NCBI RefSeq assembly: GCF_000746825.1
Contig: NZ_JQIV01000006.1
Span: forward strand, 1-64,000
Length of the DNA stretch: 64,000 nucleotides
From: Carnobacterium inhibens subsp. inhibens DSM 13024
GTDB taxonomy: Bacteria; Bacillota; Bacilli; Lactobacillales; Carnobacteriaceae
Direction: 5' to 3'
The position numbers were made by a program, and so were the translations under genes. The first letter of the stretch is position 1; every line of letters begins with the position of its first letter. This document shows positions 1 to 8,127 of the stretch, piece after piece. The notes under the pieces are model-generated. The model was not told the DNA's origin. It did no database searches and was given only the letters and a program-made list of their open reading frames with translations.

Positions 1-1
1 T

Positions 2-3000
2 GAACCGCGAATACAAGAGTATGAGTATTCTGATGTAAAGGTAGGGACAGAAGAAGGTGAGTTCCCTACAGCTGCATTGGCTTACGCTGAATTAAGACGT
101 TTAGCTAAATTAGAATACAGTCAAAATAAAGTAGATGTCCCAAACGGTGTATACAAAATTGATTTTGTAAACTTAAAAGAAACTGAAGAATATAAAAACT
201 TTATTCCTTTAAAACAAATTTTACCAGGTGATGTAGTAGCCGTTAAGCACGTAGAAGATGGTGTAAACATCACCGCTCAAATGGAGTACAATTGGAATCC
301 TTTATTAAAAGAATACATTGATCTTACTTTAGGGAATTACGAAAAAAGTTTTACGTCTACGGTCAATAAATTAGATAAAATTCAAACGGATTTAAAAGAT
401 CTTAATGATCAAATTGAATTAGTTTATTTATCCGCAAATGGAAAGAACCAAATCCATACAGGAGAAATTGAACCGGTTATAAATCAGAACAGTACTGAAG
501 GTGATTTATGGTTTAGAAAAAATGGCGATAAAACGGAGATGTGGATTCTAAGGAAAGTCAATAGTGCACTACAATGGGTTCTTGAGTTATCAGATGCTAC
601 TCAAGAAGAATTGAGAGCAGAATTAGAAGCTATAATTGGACAGGTAGCATTAGATCGTATTAAAACAGAGCAAGATATCAAAAACGCCATTCAAGAAGCC
701 AATGATTATGCTGAATTTTTATCTGTAAAGTGGGATGAAGATTTTAACCTTGAAGTAAATAAATCAATATAGATATTAATGATGCAAGGACTGCTGCTAT
801 TGCTGATGCTAAAAGTTATACGAATACTAAAACGACGGAACTAAATAACTATTTAGAAACCGTCAAACTAGATGTTCTTTCTATTTCGAATAAAGCGAAT
901 GATGCAATAATAAAAGCAGATAAATCAATAGCAGATGTAGGTTTATGAAGCTGGATTTAACTGCAGTAACAACCAGGGCAAATGATGCCTTTAGTACAGC
1001 CCAAAATTCATTAACAGAAGCAACTAAAGCTTTAAATAAGGCAACAGCTATAGAGACTATTACAGGAACGTTAACGACTAATTATGATGCTTTAACAAGA
1101 ACTGTTGGTTTAAAAGCGGATAAAGAAGTCGTTAATATCCTTAATCAAACGGTAGATAAGCATACACTGGATATTAAGGCGAATGCTGAAGGGTTGAAAG
1201 TGAAAGCCGATGCTAGTCTAGTTAACACAATAAAAGGTACTGTAGATAACCATACGGCTGAATTAGGTATTCAAGCACAAGCAATCAATGCACGATTGAC
1301 AACTATACAAGTAGATAATCTTTTATCCACAAAAAATACGTTAATGAGGCTACTTTATCAGCCACGTCAAATACATGAGTTTAGCATTAACACAAGTGAG
1401 TAATGAAGTTGAAGTAATTTAAATGTTGTGACAGAAATCTAGTACTTGCATCTAATAAAACAGTAAAACCGGGAACAAGCTACAACTTCGCCAATTACAC
1501 ATTATCAGAAAATTGGTCGGTTGTTCAGAGTATACCGTAGTTATTAAAGCCGATTTCAAAACCGGAAAAGACATTGGGGTTTACTATAATGGCGGAACTT
1601 TTGTGTTTAAAAGAATTCAGTATGATGCGGTTAAAGGTGTGTATATCGGAACCGGTGTCGTAACCACTGCAAACCTGGGGAGTACAACTGTATTAAACGA
1701 AGTTTATTTATTTCAATTTCCAAATGATTCATTTGCCTTAAATGTTGAGTGGATTAAAATAGTCAAAGGAAACAAAGCTTCTGCAGATTGGACACCAGCG
1801 CCTGAAGATCAAGCTACGCTTGAACAATCACAACTTTAGATATAAAAGTAAACGGTATTCAAACGACTGTTGGTGACAAAGCTGATAAAACACAAGTTAC
1901 CCAATTAGCTAATCAATGGAATCAAACAACAACATTAGCTAATGGACATACGGGTCAAATCAGCAACTTAGGAGAGCAGATTGATTTAAGGGTAGTTAAA
2001 GGTGATGTAATTGGGCAAATCACTGTAGAAGCTGGAAGAACGCTCATTAAAAACGGACAGTTATTGCTTGACGCAGACACTTACATCATGGGTACTACTT
2101 TTGCAAATGATATTAAAGCCAAATCTTTAGAATCTGTCTATGCTGACATCGCTACCTTAAGAACTAAATTCTTAACAGCAGATGTGATTACTTCCGTTCA
2201 TTTAAAAGTCGATAATGCCATGATGGATAAACTAACCGCAACTACTGCAGTAGTTAATTATTTGTTTACTAAGACGGCTTTTGTAGATAATTTAAACGCC
2301 AAAACATTGACTGCTATTACTGCAAACATTGCGACTATTCGATCTCAAGTACTAATCGCTAATGTTGTAGATGCAACCATGCTTAAAGCTGATGTAGCTA
2401 CGATAACTAAGTTATTTGCTACAGCAGCTAATGTTAATATCCTGACATCTAATTCAGCCTTTATAACCAATATAAAGGCTATTGATATTTCAGCAGACAA
2501 AATTAAAACAGGAATACTAAATGCTGCCAATGTAACTATTATTAACTTGGATGCTTCAAAAATCACTTCAGGTATATTAACGTCAATCAATATTACCGGT
2601 TCTAAAATCACTAACCCATTCTCAATAACTGCTGAGGGAGCTACCATGACTGGTACCACTACTATTTCCGGAAACTATACAGTTGATTATAGAATACCTA
2701 CCACAGGGCAATATGGGAATACCCTCATATCACCAGTTGCTTTGTCGTCAACAAATTATAAAAGTAACGGAACAAAGTTTTGGGGTTGGGAGTTAACCTC
2801 TCAAGGCTTAAGTGTTGAATATGAAGGGAAAGCAACGTCTTATACTTCTACAGGATTTACGTTTTATCCTTCTGGTGGAGGAGTACCAGCTAAAGTTGAA
2901 TACATTGCAGGTAATGCACGTATTGCTATTTCAAGTTATAACGGTGTTGAATTAGGCGCTGTAGTGAATGGCCAACATTCAGTTAGATTTGCAGTTGGTG

Positions 3001-3689
3001 GAGGAAATGGAATAAACCCATTTATTGATGCTTATGCCCCTATTAATATGAGGTTAAATGATTTAAATAACGTAAATATGATTTCTCTAGTTAATGATTT
3101 AGATTCAAAGTCAGGGTCAAGAGTTTTTAACTCAACAGATAATTGGCTGTGGATGGGTGGTAAGTGGGGTACAAGAATTGGCCACTTATCAGACGATGGT
3201 AAAACTGTCTATGAAAGAGCAGCTTTTGGTGTCAATGATATTACCTTTTTCAAAAATCTCAATATGAATGGGAACTCTATCACTAATCAATCTGATAGCC
3301 GTTTAAAAACAGCAATCAGAGATACAGATTTAAGAGCCTTAGATCTAATTAAAAGTTATCGGTTTGTAGATTTCTTATGGATAAATAAAGATAAGCCACA
3401 AGGATTGCAGACTGGTTTGATTGCTCAGGAAACTGAGTATCTAAGTAGTGTAGGACCTGATGGATATTTAGTGTTAGACAGCAGCAAACAAAATATGCTT
3501 AATACGCAAGCAATCCAAGAATTAAGCAATATCGTTGATTTAGATTCAGTTCGATTAAGTAAAGTAGAAAAAGAGCTGAATGATTGTATTAACCTAACTG
3601 TAGTGAACGAGTTACAACTAACAGATCACGAAAAAAGAATCAAAGAGTTAGAAAAAAAAATAAAAGACCTTGAAGGGAAAGTGGCATAA
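2..3689 (+). pseudogene. Broken prophage tail-tip / receptor-binding gene (endopeptidase-like N part, S74 chaperone C part)
   Basis: The reading frame is open from the left edge, so the gene begins outside the window. The first 770 bases resemble the end of a phage tail endopeptidase (Prophage_tail/Tal) followed by a GDLWF-type segment common in siphovirus antireceptors. Protein-like sequence then continues to 3689 but jumps frame near 770, 940, 1335, 1375, 1430, 1510 and 1835. Continuity shows in helical KADK-rich repeats and in a lectin-like piece ending DWTPAPED. The last intact stretch (about 1830-3689) ends with SDSRLK and GLIAQE motifs of the Peptidase_S74 intramolecular chaperone, whose autocleavage serine codon lies near 3291, and a C-terminal coiled coil. 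In an intact phage it would form the fibre that binds the host. So many shifts suggest real decay; local sequencing errors are the alternative. Confidence 0.8.
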
Positions 3690-4201
3690 ATGAAAACAAT
3701 CAAAATGAAGAATGATGCAATTATTAGAACAGGGGAGTTTCTAAAGAAAACTAAATTTAAAGGAGCAGCAAGCCGCGGAGCAATTAAGTTCATAAAGCGA
3801 CTTGAGGAAAAGCAAAATGATTTTAATGAGGGTATTTTTGTTATTCGAAAAGATTATTTTGAAACTGATGAAACAGGAGAACTCTTAATTAAAGAAAATA
3901 AATATACTTTAAAAAGGATATAACTAAAGAAGGTAAAAAGGAATTTGGTGATCGCTTATTGGAATTAAATAATGAAGAATTTGAAATCAGTTTTTCAGAA
4001 CATACTAGTAAATTCGAAGCAATGTTTGAGGCTTTAGAAAATTCCGAAGTTGAACTTTGTGGTGAAGATGCACTATCTTATGATGAGCTGTTAGATGCTT
4101 ATGAATCAAGCGAAGAAGAAGCAAAAACAAATAAAAAAAATAAAAAAGCAAAACTAAGGAGGAAAAATAATGGAAATCAGATTAAAAACAGCAAATTATA
4201 G
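3690..4201 (+). pseudogene. Frameshifted phage protein, DUF1617-like
   Basis: The ATG directly follows the tail gene stop. The first part, 77 residues to 3923, is basic and helical and resembles the start of DUF1617 proteins found after tail genes in lactococcal and enterococcal phages. A stop follows an A-rich run near 3915. The protein continues in another frame (KDITKEGKKEFGDRL, then an acidic stretch) to 4201. A second slip in the A-runs near 4130-4150 is possible, because the present end reads into the next gene. Function is unknown. The family match rests on memory of the family pattern and context. Confidence 0.55.
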
Positions 4202-4367
4202 ATATGGTGAAAACGGTGAAGTGGAAGCAGTAACAGTTGATTTTGGAAATGTTGGTGGAAATATTTATATTAGTGGAACAGTCGAGTTTTCAGCTGAAGA
4301 ATGGGAATCGACTGGTGATAAAGTCAGTAAAATTAAAGGGAAATTAGTTGAAAAAATTGAAGAGTAG
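4170..4367 (+). CDS. Small phage protein of unknown function, 65 aa
   Basis: The ATG follows a strong AGGAGG site at about 4157. The 65-residue product is beta-rich in appearance (alternating YRYGENGEVEAV, GNIYISGTVEF) with an acidic/lysine-rich tail and no membrane segment or cysteine. It lies between the tail module and the lysis module, where phages of lactic acid bacteria carry small uncharacterised proteins. It overlaps the remnant of the upstream broken gene, and a terminator hairpin begins at its stop codon. It seems intact, unlike its neighbours. No function is assigned. Confidence 0.6.
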   Translation: MEIRLKTANYRYGENGEVEAVTVDFGNVGGNIYISGTVEFSAEEWESTGDKVSKIKGKLVEKIEE

Positions 4368-4386
4368 CCTTCGGGTTGCTCTTTTT
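4362..4386 (+). terminator. Rho-independent terminator after the 65-aa phage gene
   Basis: An 8-bp stem (GAGTAGCC with GGTTGCTC, two G-U pairs) closes a TTCG tetraloop and is followed by a T run. The stem overlaps the stop codon of the preceding gene. Confidence 0.65.
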
Positions 4387-4410
4387 AATTTGAGAAAAGG
4401 AAGGTGAATA

Positions 4411-4823
4411 ATGATAAGCAGAATAAAAGAAAGATTGACTAATATTTTTTCTATCGTTATTTAGCGTTTACAACTACTTTGTTTTCGATTGGATATGGTG
4501 GATATCTATTGGATAATCCAAATCTAATAAATAATCAAGTGAGTTATAAGTTTATGAGTGAATTGGCAGATGTATTCGGAAATGTTTTTTTACCAGCATG
4601 CTTAATTATAGCTGGAGCACTTAAAATGAGTGCAATTTACTTTAATTGGAAAACTAAACAAATATTTTTAATCGTACTATTATTCATTTGGAGTTTGATT
4701 TTTGCCGGATATTTAATCCAACTTATTAACGGCATACCGGCAGTTGGTCTTTATTTTTCTGCTTATGTCATCCTCAATCTTGTAGGTGCTTATGTTGAGG
4801 AGGGGAGAACTATTGGAAGGTAG
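4411..4823 (+). pseudogene. Frameshifted phage membrane protein
   Basis: An ATG at 4411 with a GGAAGG site starts a basic N-terminus (MISRIKERLTNIF) that stops after 17 codons. Reading on after a one-base slip in the T run at 4445-4450 gives YRYLAFTTTLFSIGYGG and then a 115-residue hydrophobic protein ending at 4823. It contains about three membrane segments, roughly at the LPACLIIAGAL, IFLIVLLFIWSLIFAGYL and GLYFSAYVILNLVG stretches. The gene sits just before the lysis module. It looks like a decayed phage membrane protein of unknown role. The 3' end overlaps the next gene by a few bases. Confidence 0.5.
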
Positions 4824-5243
4824 TGATTGGGTTGCTTTACTTGGTGGAGGAACGTTAAGTAGTATTATTGCGGTTATTGTTAGTAAATATTTTGAAAGTA
4901 GAAAGGCGAATCGCGATAGAGAAGACGGACTTGATAAATATTGGGTAGACGAAATAAAAAAGATAAAAAAGATAAGGAATTTGAAATCAAAACTTTGCAA
5001 GAAAGAATGGATGACAAGGATGAAGAATTTAGAAAAGTTTATAAAGAGCTAGCTAAAGTATCTTCTAAAGTCGAAGGTTTAGAAAAAGATTTGTCTAATA
5101 GCAACAAAGATAATGTCCGTCTTAGGCTTGAACGAAATGCTGCACGTGATGAAGCTAAAAAATGGAAAGAAAGTTTTATGGCTATGCAAATGAAATTTAA
5201 TGATGCAATGAAAAAAATAGAAAAAATGAAAGAAGGAATTTAA
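4813..5243 (+). pseudogene. Frameshifted phage membrane-anchored coiled-coil protein
   Basis: A TTG at 4813 lies after a GAGGAGGGG ribosome site. The product begins MEGSDWVALLGGGTLSSIIAVIVSKYF, one N-terminal membrane helix, then a charged segment. A frame change in the A-rich tract near 4955-4975 joins this to KDKEFEIKTLQERMDDKDEEF and a long coiled coil ending at 5243, one base before the holin ATG. In related phages such membrane-plus-coiled-coil proteins precede the holin, with no established function. The slip in an A tract could be mutation, sequencing error or, less likely, programmed. Confidence 0.5.
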
Positions 5244-5528
5244 ATGAAAACTATTAACTGGAAAGTCCGATTCAAAAATCCACAATTCATTATTCAGCTA
5301 ATCGTATCAGTATTTGGACCAATATTAGCTTATGCAGGAATCACAGCGCAGGATATCACTTCTTGGGCTATTTTATTTGATTTAATTCTAGCTGCAGTAA
5401 GCAACCCATACGTTCTTATTACTATTGCGGTAGCTGTTTATAATGCTGTAATTGATCCAACGACAAAAGGTTTATCAGATAGTAAGCAAGCTTTAAACTA
5501 TACAGAACCTAGAGAGGATGATAAATAG
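5244..5528 (+). CDS. Phage holin, phi LC3 family
   Basis: The 94-residue protein has a short basic N-terminus (MKTINWKVRFKNPQF), two hydrophobic segments (about residues 15-33 and 40-65) and the C-terminal PTTKGLSDSKQALNY motif typical of phi LC3-type holins (Phage_holin_1). It would accumulate in the membrane and open it so the endolysin reaches the wall. The ATG directly follows the upstream stop. The next small gene starts in the stop codon. The gene is intact, unlike the tail genes. Confidence 0.9.
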   Translation: MKTINWKVRFKNPQFIIQLIVSVFGPILAYAGITAQDITSWAILFDLILAAVSNPYVLITIAVAVYNAVIDPTTKGLSDSKQALNYTEPREDDK

Positions 5529-5665
5529 TGAGCGAAGAAAACAAAGTAGTAATCAATGAAGTTAAGTTTGATCAAGAACTTTACGAAAGAAACTTGAAAG
5601 AAAATGACTTTTCACCAAAAGAAACGTATGAGGGTAAAGATGGGAAAGGAGTAGATGAAGAATGA
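5528..5665 (+). CDS. Small acidic protein between holin and endolysin, 45 aa
   Basis: A GTG overlaps the last base of the holin stop (TAGTG) and the frame runs 45 codons to a TGA that overlaps the endolysin ATG (ATGA). The product is short, acidic and soluble (MSEENKVVINEVKFD...GVDEE), without a membrane segment. The tight stop/start overlaps on both sides argue for translational coupling and a real gene. Small proteins at this place occur in other phages of lactic acid bacteria. The function is unknown. Confidence 0.65.
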   Translation: MSEENKVVINEVKFDQELYERNLKENDFSPKETYEGKDGKGVDEE

Positions 5666-6654
5666 CTTTATTGATTACTAAAATGTTGTTGCCTGCTAGC
5701 AAATACTATCTGAAATGTCCTAACGCAATGGACCCAATCGGGGTTACGGTTCATGAAACTGGTAATAAAGCTACAGCTATGTCAGAAATCTCTTATATGA
5801 TCGGAAACGATACATCTACTTCATATCACTTTGCTGTTGATGATACAAGAGCAGTGCAAGGTTTGCCTTTAACTCGTAATGGCTATCATTCAAGTGATGG
5901 AAGTCGCGGAACAGGTAATGCAAAAACAATTGGCGTTGAACATTGTTATAACTGGAATGGTAAAGCAACTACTAAAAATGATCCTAAGTATAATGCTTTG
6001 TATCAAAAATCCTTGTCAAATGGAATTGAACTAATTGCTCGGTTGTTTATTGATCATCCGAAGTGGGGAACTCCTGAAGCTGGCAAGAATATTTGGAGAC
6101 ACTATGATCATAGTAAAAAGAATTGCCCTCAACGAATGATTGAAGAAGGGTATTGGAACACTTATGTTGCTAGAGTGAAAGCTCGTTATTTAGAATTAAA
6201 AGGAGGAAAAACAGTGGTAGTTAAAAGTTTAGCATCAAATCCAGATAAAGAAGGACGTTCAACAAAATTCAAAAGAGGAGATAAGGTGAGGTTATCACCA
6301 TCTGCAAAAACGTGGCTACGTAGTTCCAGTTTTGATTTAGGTTCATTCAAATCAATTTATGTAGTTGATTGGCTAAACGCAGATGGAACGATTTATATTA
6401 AACCAGTAGGTGCTGATTGGGGCGGTAATGTATTAGAAAGCGACATCGAAAATGTTCGCAATAATAATATTATGAAAGATGATATTATTACATTACGTCC
6501 ACAAGCTACCCATTGGTTCGGTGGTTCTAAATTAACAGATGCAATGAAAAAAGCAGAGTATTCAGTTCGTGAACGTATCAAGGGCAACACATTGTATATT
6601 GATAATGGTACTTTCAGAGGTATTATATACGACTGGGATGCTATTAAAAAATAA
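5662..6654 (+). CDS. Phage endolysin, N-acetylmuramoyl-L-alanine amidase with C-terminal SH3-like wall-binding region
   Basis: The 330-residue enzyme would cut the amide bond between MurNAc and L-Ala in peptidoglycan. Residues about 10-175 form an Amidase_2 domain. Likely zinc ligands are H31 (in VHETGN), H147 and C155, with K153 at the position of the catalytic lysine of T7 lysozyme (same H-to-C and K-to-C spacing). Two repeats, about 190-265 and 272-330, look like SH3-type cell-wall binding units. No signal peptide is seen, so export should need the holin. The start overlaps the preceding 45-aa gene. The gene is intact and ends before a terminator. Confidence 0.92.
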   Translation: MTLLITKMLLPASKYYLKCPNAMDPIGVTVHETGNKATAMSEISYMIGNDTSTSYHFAVDDTRAVQGLPLTRNGYHSSDGSRGTGNAKTIGVEHCYNWNGKATTKNDPKYNALYQKSLSNGIELIARLFIDHPKWGTPEAGKNIWRHYDHSKKNCPQRMIEEGYWNTYVARVKARYLELKGGKTVVVKSLASNPDKEGRSTKFKRGDKVRLSPSAKTWLRSSSFDLGSFKSIYVVDWLNADGTIYIKPVGADWGGNVLESDIENVRNNNIMKDDIITLRPQATHWFGGSKLTDAMKKAEYSVRERIKGNTLYIDNGTFRGIIYDWDAIKK

Positions 6655-6664
6655 ACACAATAAA

Positions 6665-6695
6665 CCCCTATCTCTTAATTGAGGTAGGGGTATTT
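6665..6695 (+). terminator. Terminator after the endolysin
   Basis: A 10-bp stem (CCCCTATCTC with GAGGTAGGGG, one G-U pair) with loop TTAATT is followed by a short T-rich tract. The same loop recurs in the three other terminators of this region. Confidence 0.8.
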
Positions 6696-6709
6696 TTAGG
6701 AGGTTTAAA

Positions 6710-6841
6710 ATGGTGTGTTTAAATGATTTTATACATTTAACTCAAGGTGAATTACTAGTAAAATACTGGTGGATATGGCTAATCATTATAATTATTGCTT
6801 TTGTTTATGAATTATTCAAAAATAAAACTGATAAATTTTGA
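6710..6841 (+). CDS. Single-pass membrane peptide, 43 aa
   Basis: An ATG eight bases after TAGGAGG, directly behind the endolysin terminator, opens a 43-codon frame. The product has a polar N-terminal 18 residues, one strongly hydrophobic helix (YWWIWLIIIIIAFVYELF) and a lysine-rich tail (KNKTDKF). Its last 30 bases overlap the 3' end of the convergent minus-strand gene. The good ribosome site and clean membrane topology argue for translation. It could be a lysis accessory, a superinfection-exclusion peptide or a toxin. Nothing in the sequence decides between these. Confidence 0.5.
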   Translation: MVCLNDFIHLTQGELLVKYWWIWLIIIIIAFVYELFKNKTDKF

Positions 6842-7450
6842 ACCTAAGTCACTTACAGCAAAACTCTGATCAATATAAGCACCTTGTCCACCTGATAATA
6901 GAGTTCCGAATACTATGTGTAGAAGCCCTAAGTCTGATAATCTATTTATATTTCCCATTACAAGATTTGAATTGCTCTTGTCATGATTATAGAAATCACC
7001 TTTGCTCACTTTCTTATACTCATTTTTATTAGAACTGAACAAAATATTTAATTCTAAGTCAGTTAAAGCTGGTAATAACTGTATATAGTATTTTTCTTCA
7101 TCAAAAGAATCGTTATTAAATCTAAGCAGTACATTTTTAAAAGCTTTTTTATAATTATAAATTTTAGACTGAGATGAGGCTTTTTCAACTTCATCATTTA
7201 TTGACTCTAAAATACTAATAGCTTCATCAGCATTCTCAGTTTCATGAATAATAGGTAATTTTTCTTTAATACTCTCAATCTCTATGTACAATTCTTCGTA
7301 AAATCTTTCCACTCGCTTAAATCTTTTTTCGTTTTTTGCTCCAAAATATAAAGTTTGCAAAGCACCTCCAACAGTAGGAATGCTTACTATACCCGCTTCT
7401 ATAATAATGTCTTTGCGTTCTTTCCAACTCAATTTCTCATCTTTATCCAT
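6812..7450 (-). CDS. Protein of unknown function with hydrophobic N-terminal helix and possible C-terminal winged helix, 212 aa
   Basis: The start is set at 7450, where AGAAAGGAG lies about ten bases upstream; an in-frame ATG further up has no such site. Residues about 18-38 are a moderately hydrophobic, glycine-containing segment (AGIVSIPTVGGALQTLYFGA). Residues 40-110 are charged and helical, probably a coiled coil. The last 90 residues read like a winged helix (LTDLELNILFSS, then NINRLSDLGLLHIV, then a strand before SDLGSKFISFI). It is transcribed toward the endolysin, so it is not part of the late phage operon and is probably expressed in the lysogen. I do not recognise the family; immunity or exclusion is only a guess. 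Confidence 0.65.
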   Translation of the reverse strand: MDKDEKLSWKERKDIIIEAGIVSIPTVGGALQTLYFGAKNEKRFKRVERFYEELYIEIESIKEKLPIIHETENADEAISILESINDEVEKASSQSKIYNYKKAFKNVLLRFNNDSFDEEKYYIQLLPALTDLELNILFSSNKNEYKKVSKGDFYNHDKSNSNLVMGNINRLSDLGLLHIVFGTLLSGGQGAYIDQSFAVSDLGSKFISFIFE

Positions 7451-7516
7451 ATCAACAACTCCTTTCTCGTTTGAGTATATAATATTAGACAAAAAATAAC
7501 TAAGTAAATAGTAAAA

Positions 7517-7544
7517 GCCACTTCTTAATTGAGGTGGCTTTTTT
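7517..7544. terminator. Bidirectional terminator between the 212-aa and 73-aa genes
   Basis: The stem GCCACTTC/GAGGTGGC (one G-U pair) encloses loop TTAATT, with T run on the plus strand and AAAA before the stem giving a T run on the minus strand. It lies directly downstream of the glycine-rich minus-strand gene, so it probably ends that transcript. Confidence 0.75.
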
Positions 7545-7546
7545 GT

Positions 7547-7768
7547 TTATTTTGATTTGTTTTTTGATTTTTGACTATCCACACCTGCACCAACTGCAAC
7601 ACCAAGAGCCATACCTATAGCAATTCCAATAGCTAGATTATCAAATACCAGTCCTAAAGCAGCACCAAATGAAAGACCTAAAGATATACCTAAAGCAAGA
7701 TAAGACGTTTCATCTGTCTTCTCCTCAACATTTTTCTGGTTATTTTCTTTATTATTCAATTCTCCCAT
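7547..7768 (-). CDS. Glycine-rich small membrane protein, 73 aa
   Basis: The start at 7768 follows GGAGGAGGTG, so this is preferred over an in-frame upstream codon. The first 25 residues are Asn/Lys/Glu-rich and soluble (MGELNNKENNQKN). Residues about 30-66 are hydrophobic with regular small residues (LGISLGLSFGAALGLVF, IGIAIGMALGVAVGAG), a glycine-zipper pattern suggesting two packed membrane helices. The tail is lysine-rich. Similar glycine-zipper proteins of unknown role occur in Firmicutes genomes and prophages. The gene has its own terminator. Confidence 0.7.
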   Translation of the reverse strand: MGELNNKENNQKNVEEKTDETSYLALGISLGLSFGAALGLVFDNLAIGIAIGMALGVAVGAGVDSQKSKNKSK

Positions 7769-7861
7769 AAAGAACACCTCCTCCTTATGATTTAATTTTA
7801 GCATAGTAGGATAAATAGTCTATTATTTGAATTTAAACTATATAAAATGAACCGTTTTCAC

Positions 7862-7890
7862 TTGTGTGAATTTTTAAAATATGTTAAATT
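7862..7890 (+). promoter_or_regulatory. Possible sigma-A promoter without a following gene
   Basis: TTGTGT, a 17-base spacer and TAAATT stand about 30 bases before a strong terminator, with no reading frame between. In such AT-rich sequence a chance match is quite possible. Confidence 0.3.
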
Positions 7891-7917
7891 ATGTTTATCC
7901 AACAATTATTATTTTAG

Positions 7918-7949
7918 AAGCCACTTCTTAATTGAAGTGGCTTTTTTTT
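7918..7949 (+). terminator. Terminator with the shared TTAATT loop
   Basis: A perfect GCCACTTC/GAAGTGGC stem with TTAATT loop is followed by eight T residues. No plus-strand gene precedes it, so it either ends a short transcript or is a relic of a lost gene. Confidence 0.8.
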
Positions 7950-8018
7950 ATATAAAATTTTGAGTATAAAGAAACGTAATATATTGTGATAAATCAAAAA
8001 AAATGATAAAATTTATTT

Positions 8019-8077
8019 GTACTTAGACTTTTATACTTAATTGGAACGAGTAGCGGAAACTGCTTGTTCCTTTTTTT
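8019..8077 (+). ncRNA. Candidate short non-coding transcript
   Basis: TTGTGA (7984-7989), a 17-base spacer and TAAAAT (8007-8012) form a plausible promoter. About 30 bases after the expected start lies a terminator hairpin (11-bp stem GGAACGAGTAG with GUs, loop around GGAA, ending at 8070) with a seven-T run. The whole interval of 360 bases between the flanking genes has no reading frame with a ribosome site. A transcript of about 60 nt is therefore conceivable, but the promoter evidence is only a sequence match. Confidence 0.25.
8043..8077 (+). terminator. Rho-independent terminator
   Basis: GGAACGAGTAG pairs with CTGCTTGTTCC (two G-U pairs) and is followed by TTTTTTT. No gene on the plus strand ends just upstream. 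Confidence 0.7.
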
Positions 8078-8094
8078 ATTTATATATAAACAAA

Positions 8095-8121
8095 ACCCTA
8101 CCTCCTAATTGAGGTAGGGTT
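8095..8121. terminator. Terminator of the 55-aa Cys-rich gene
   Basis: ACCCTACCTC pairs with GAGGTAGGGT around CTAATT. It lies just downstream of the minus-strand gene and has T-rich flanks on both strands. It is the fourth hairpin of the same loop family. Confidence 0.75.
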
Positions 8122-8127
8122 ATTGTT

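Noticed and set aside
2345-2659. 104-codon minus-strand frame inside the phage tail gene
   Set aside because: It mirrors the Ala/Thr/Asn-rich repeats of the plus-strand tail protein, has no ribosome site and gives a hydrophobic repetitive product.
4941-4980. Programmed frameshift in the pre-holin gene
   Set aside because: An A-rich slippery tract is present, but no downstream stimulatory structure was recognised and neighbouring genes are also broken, so decay or sequence error is more likely.
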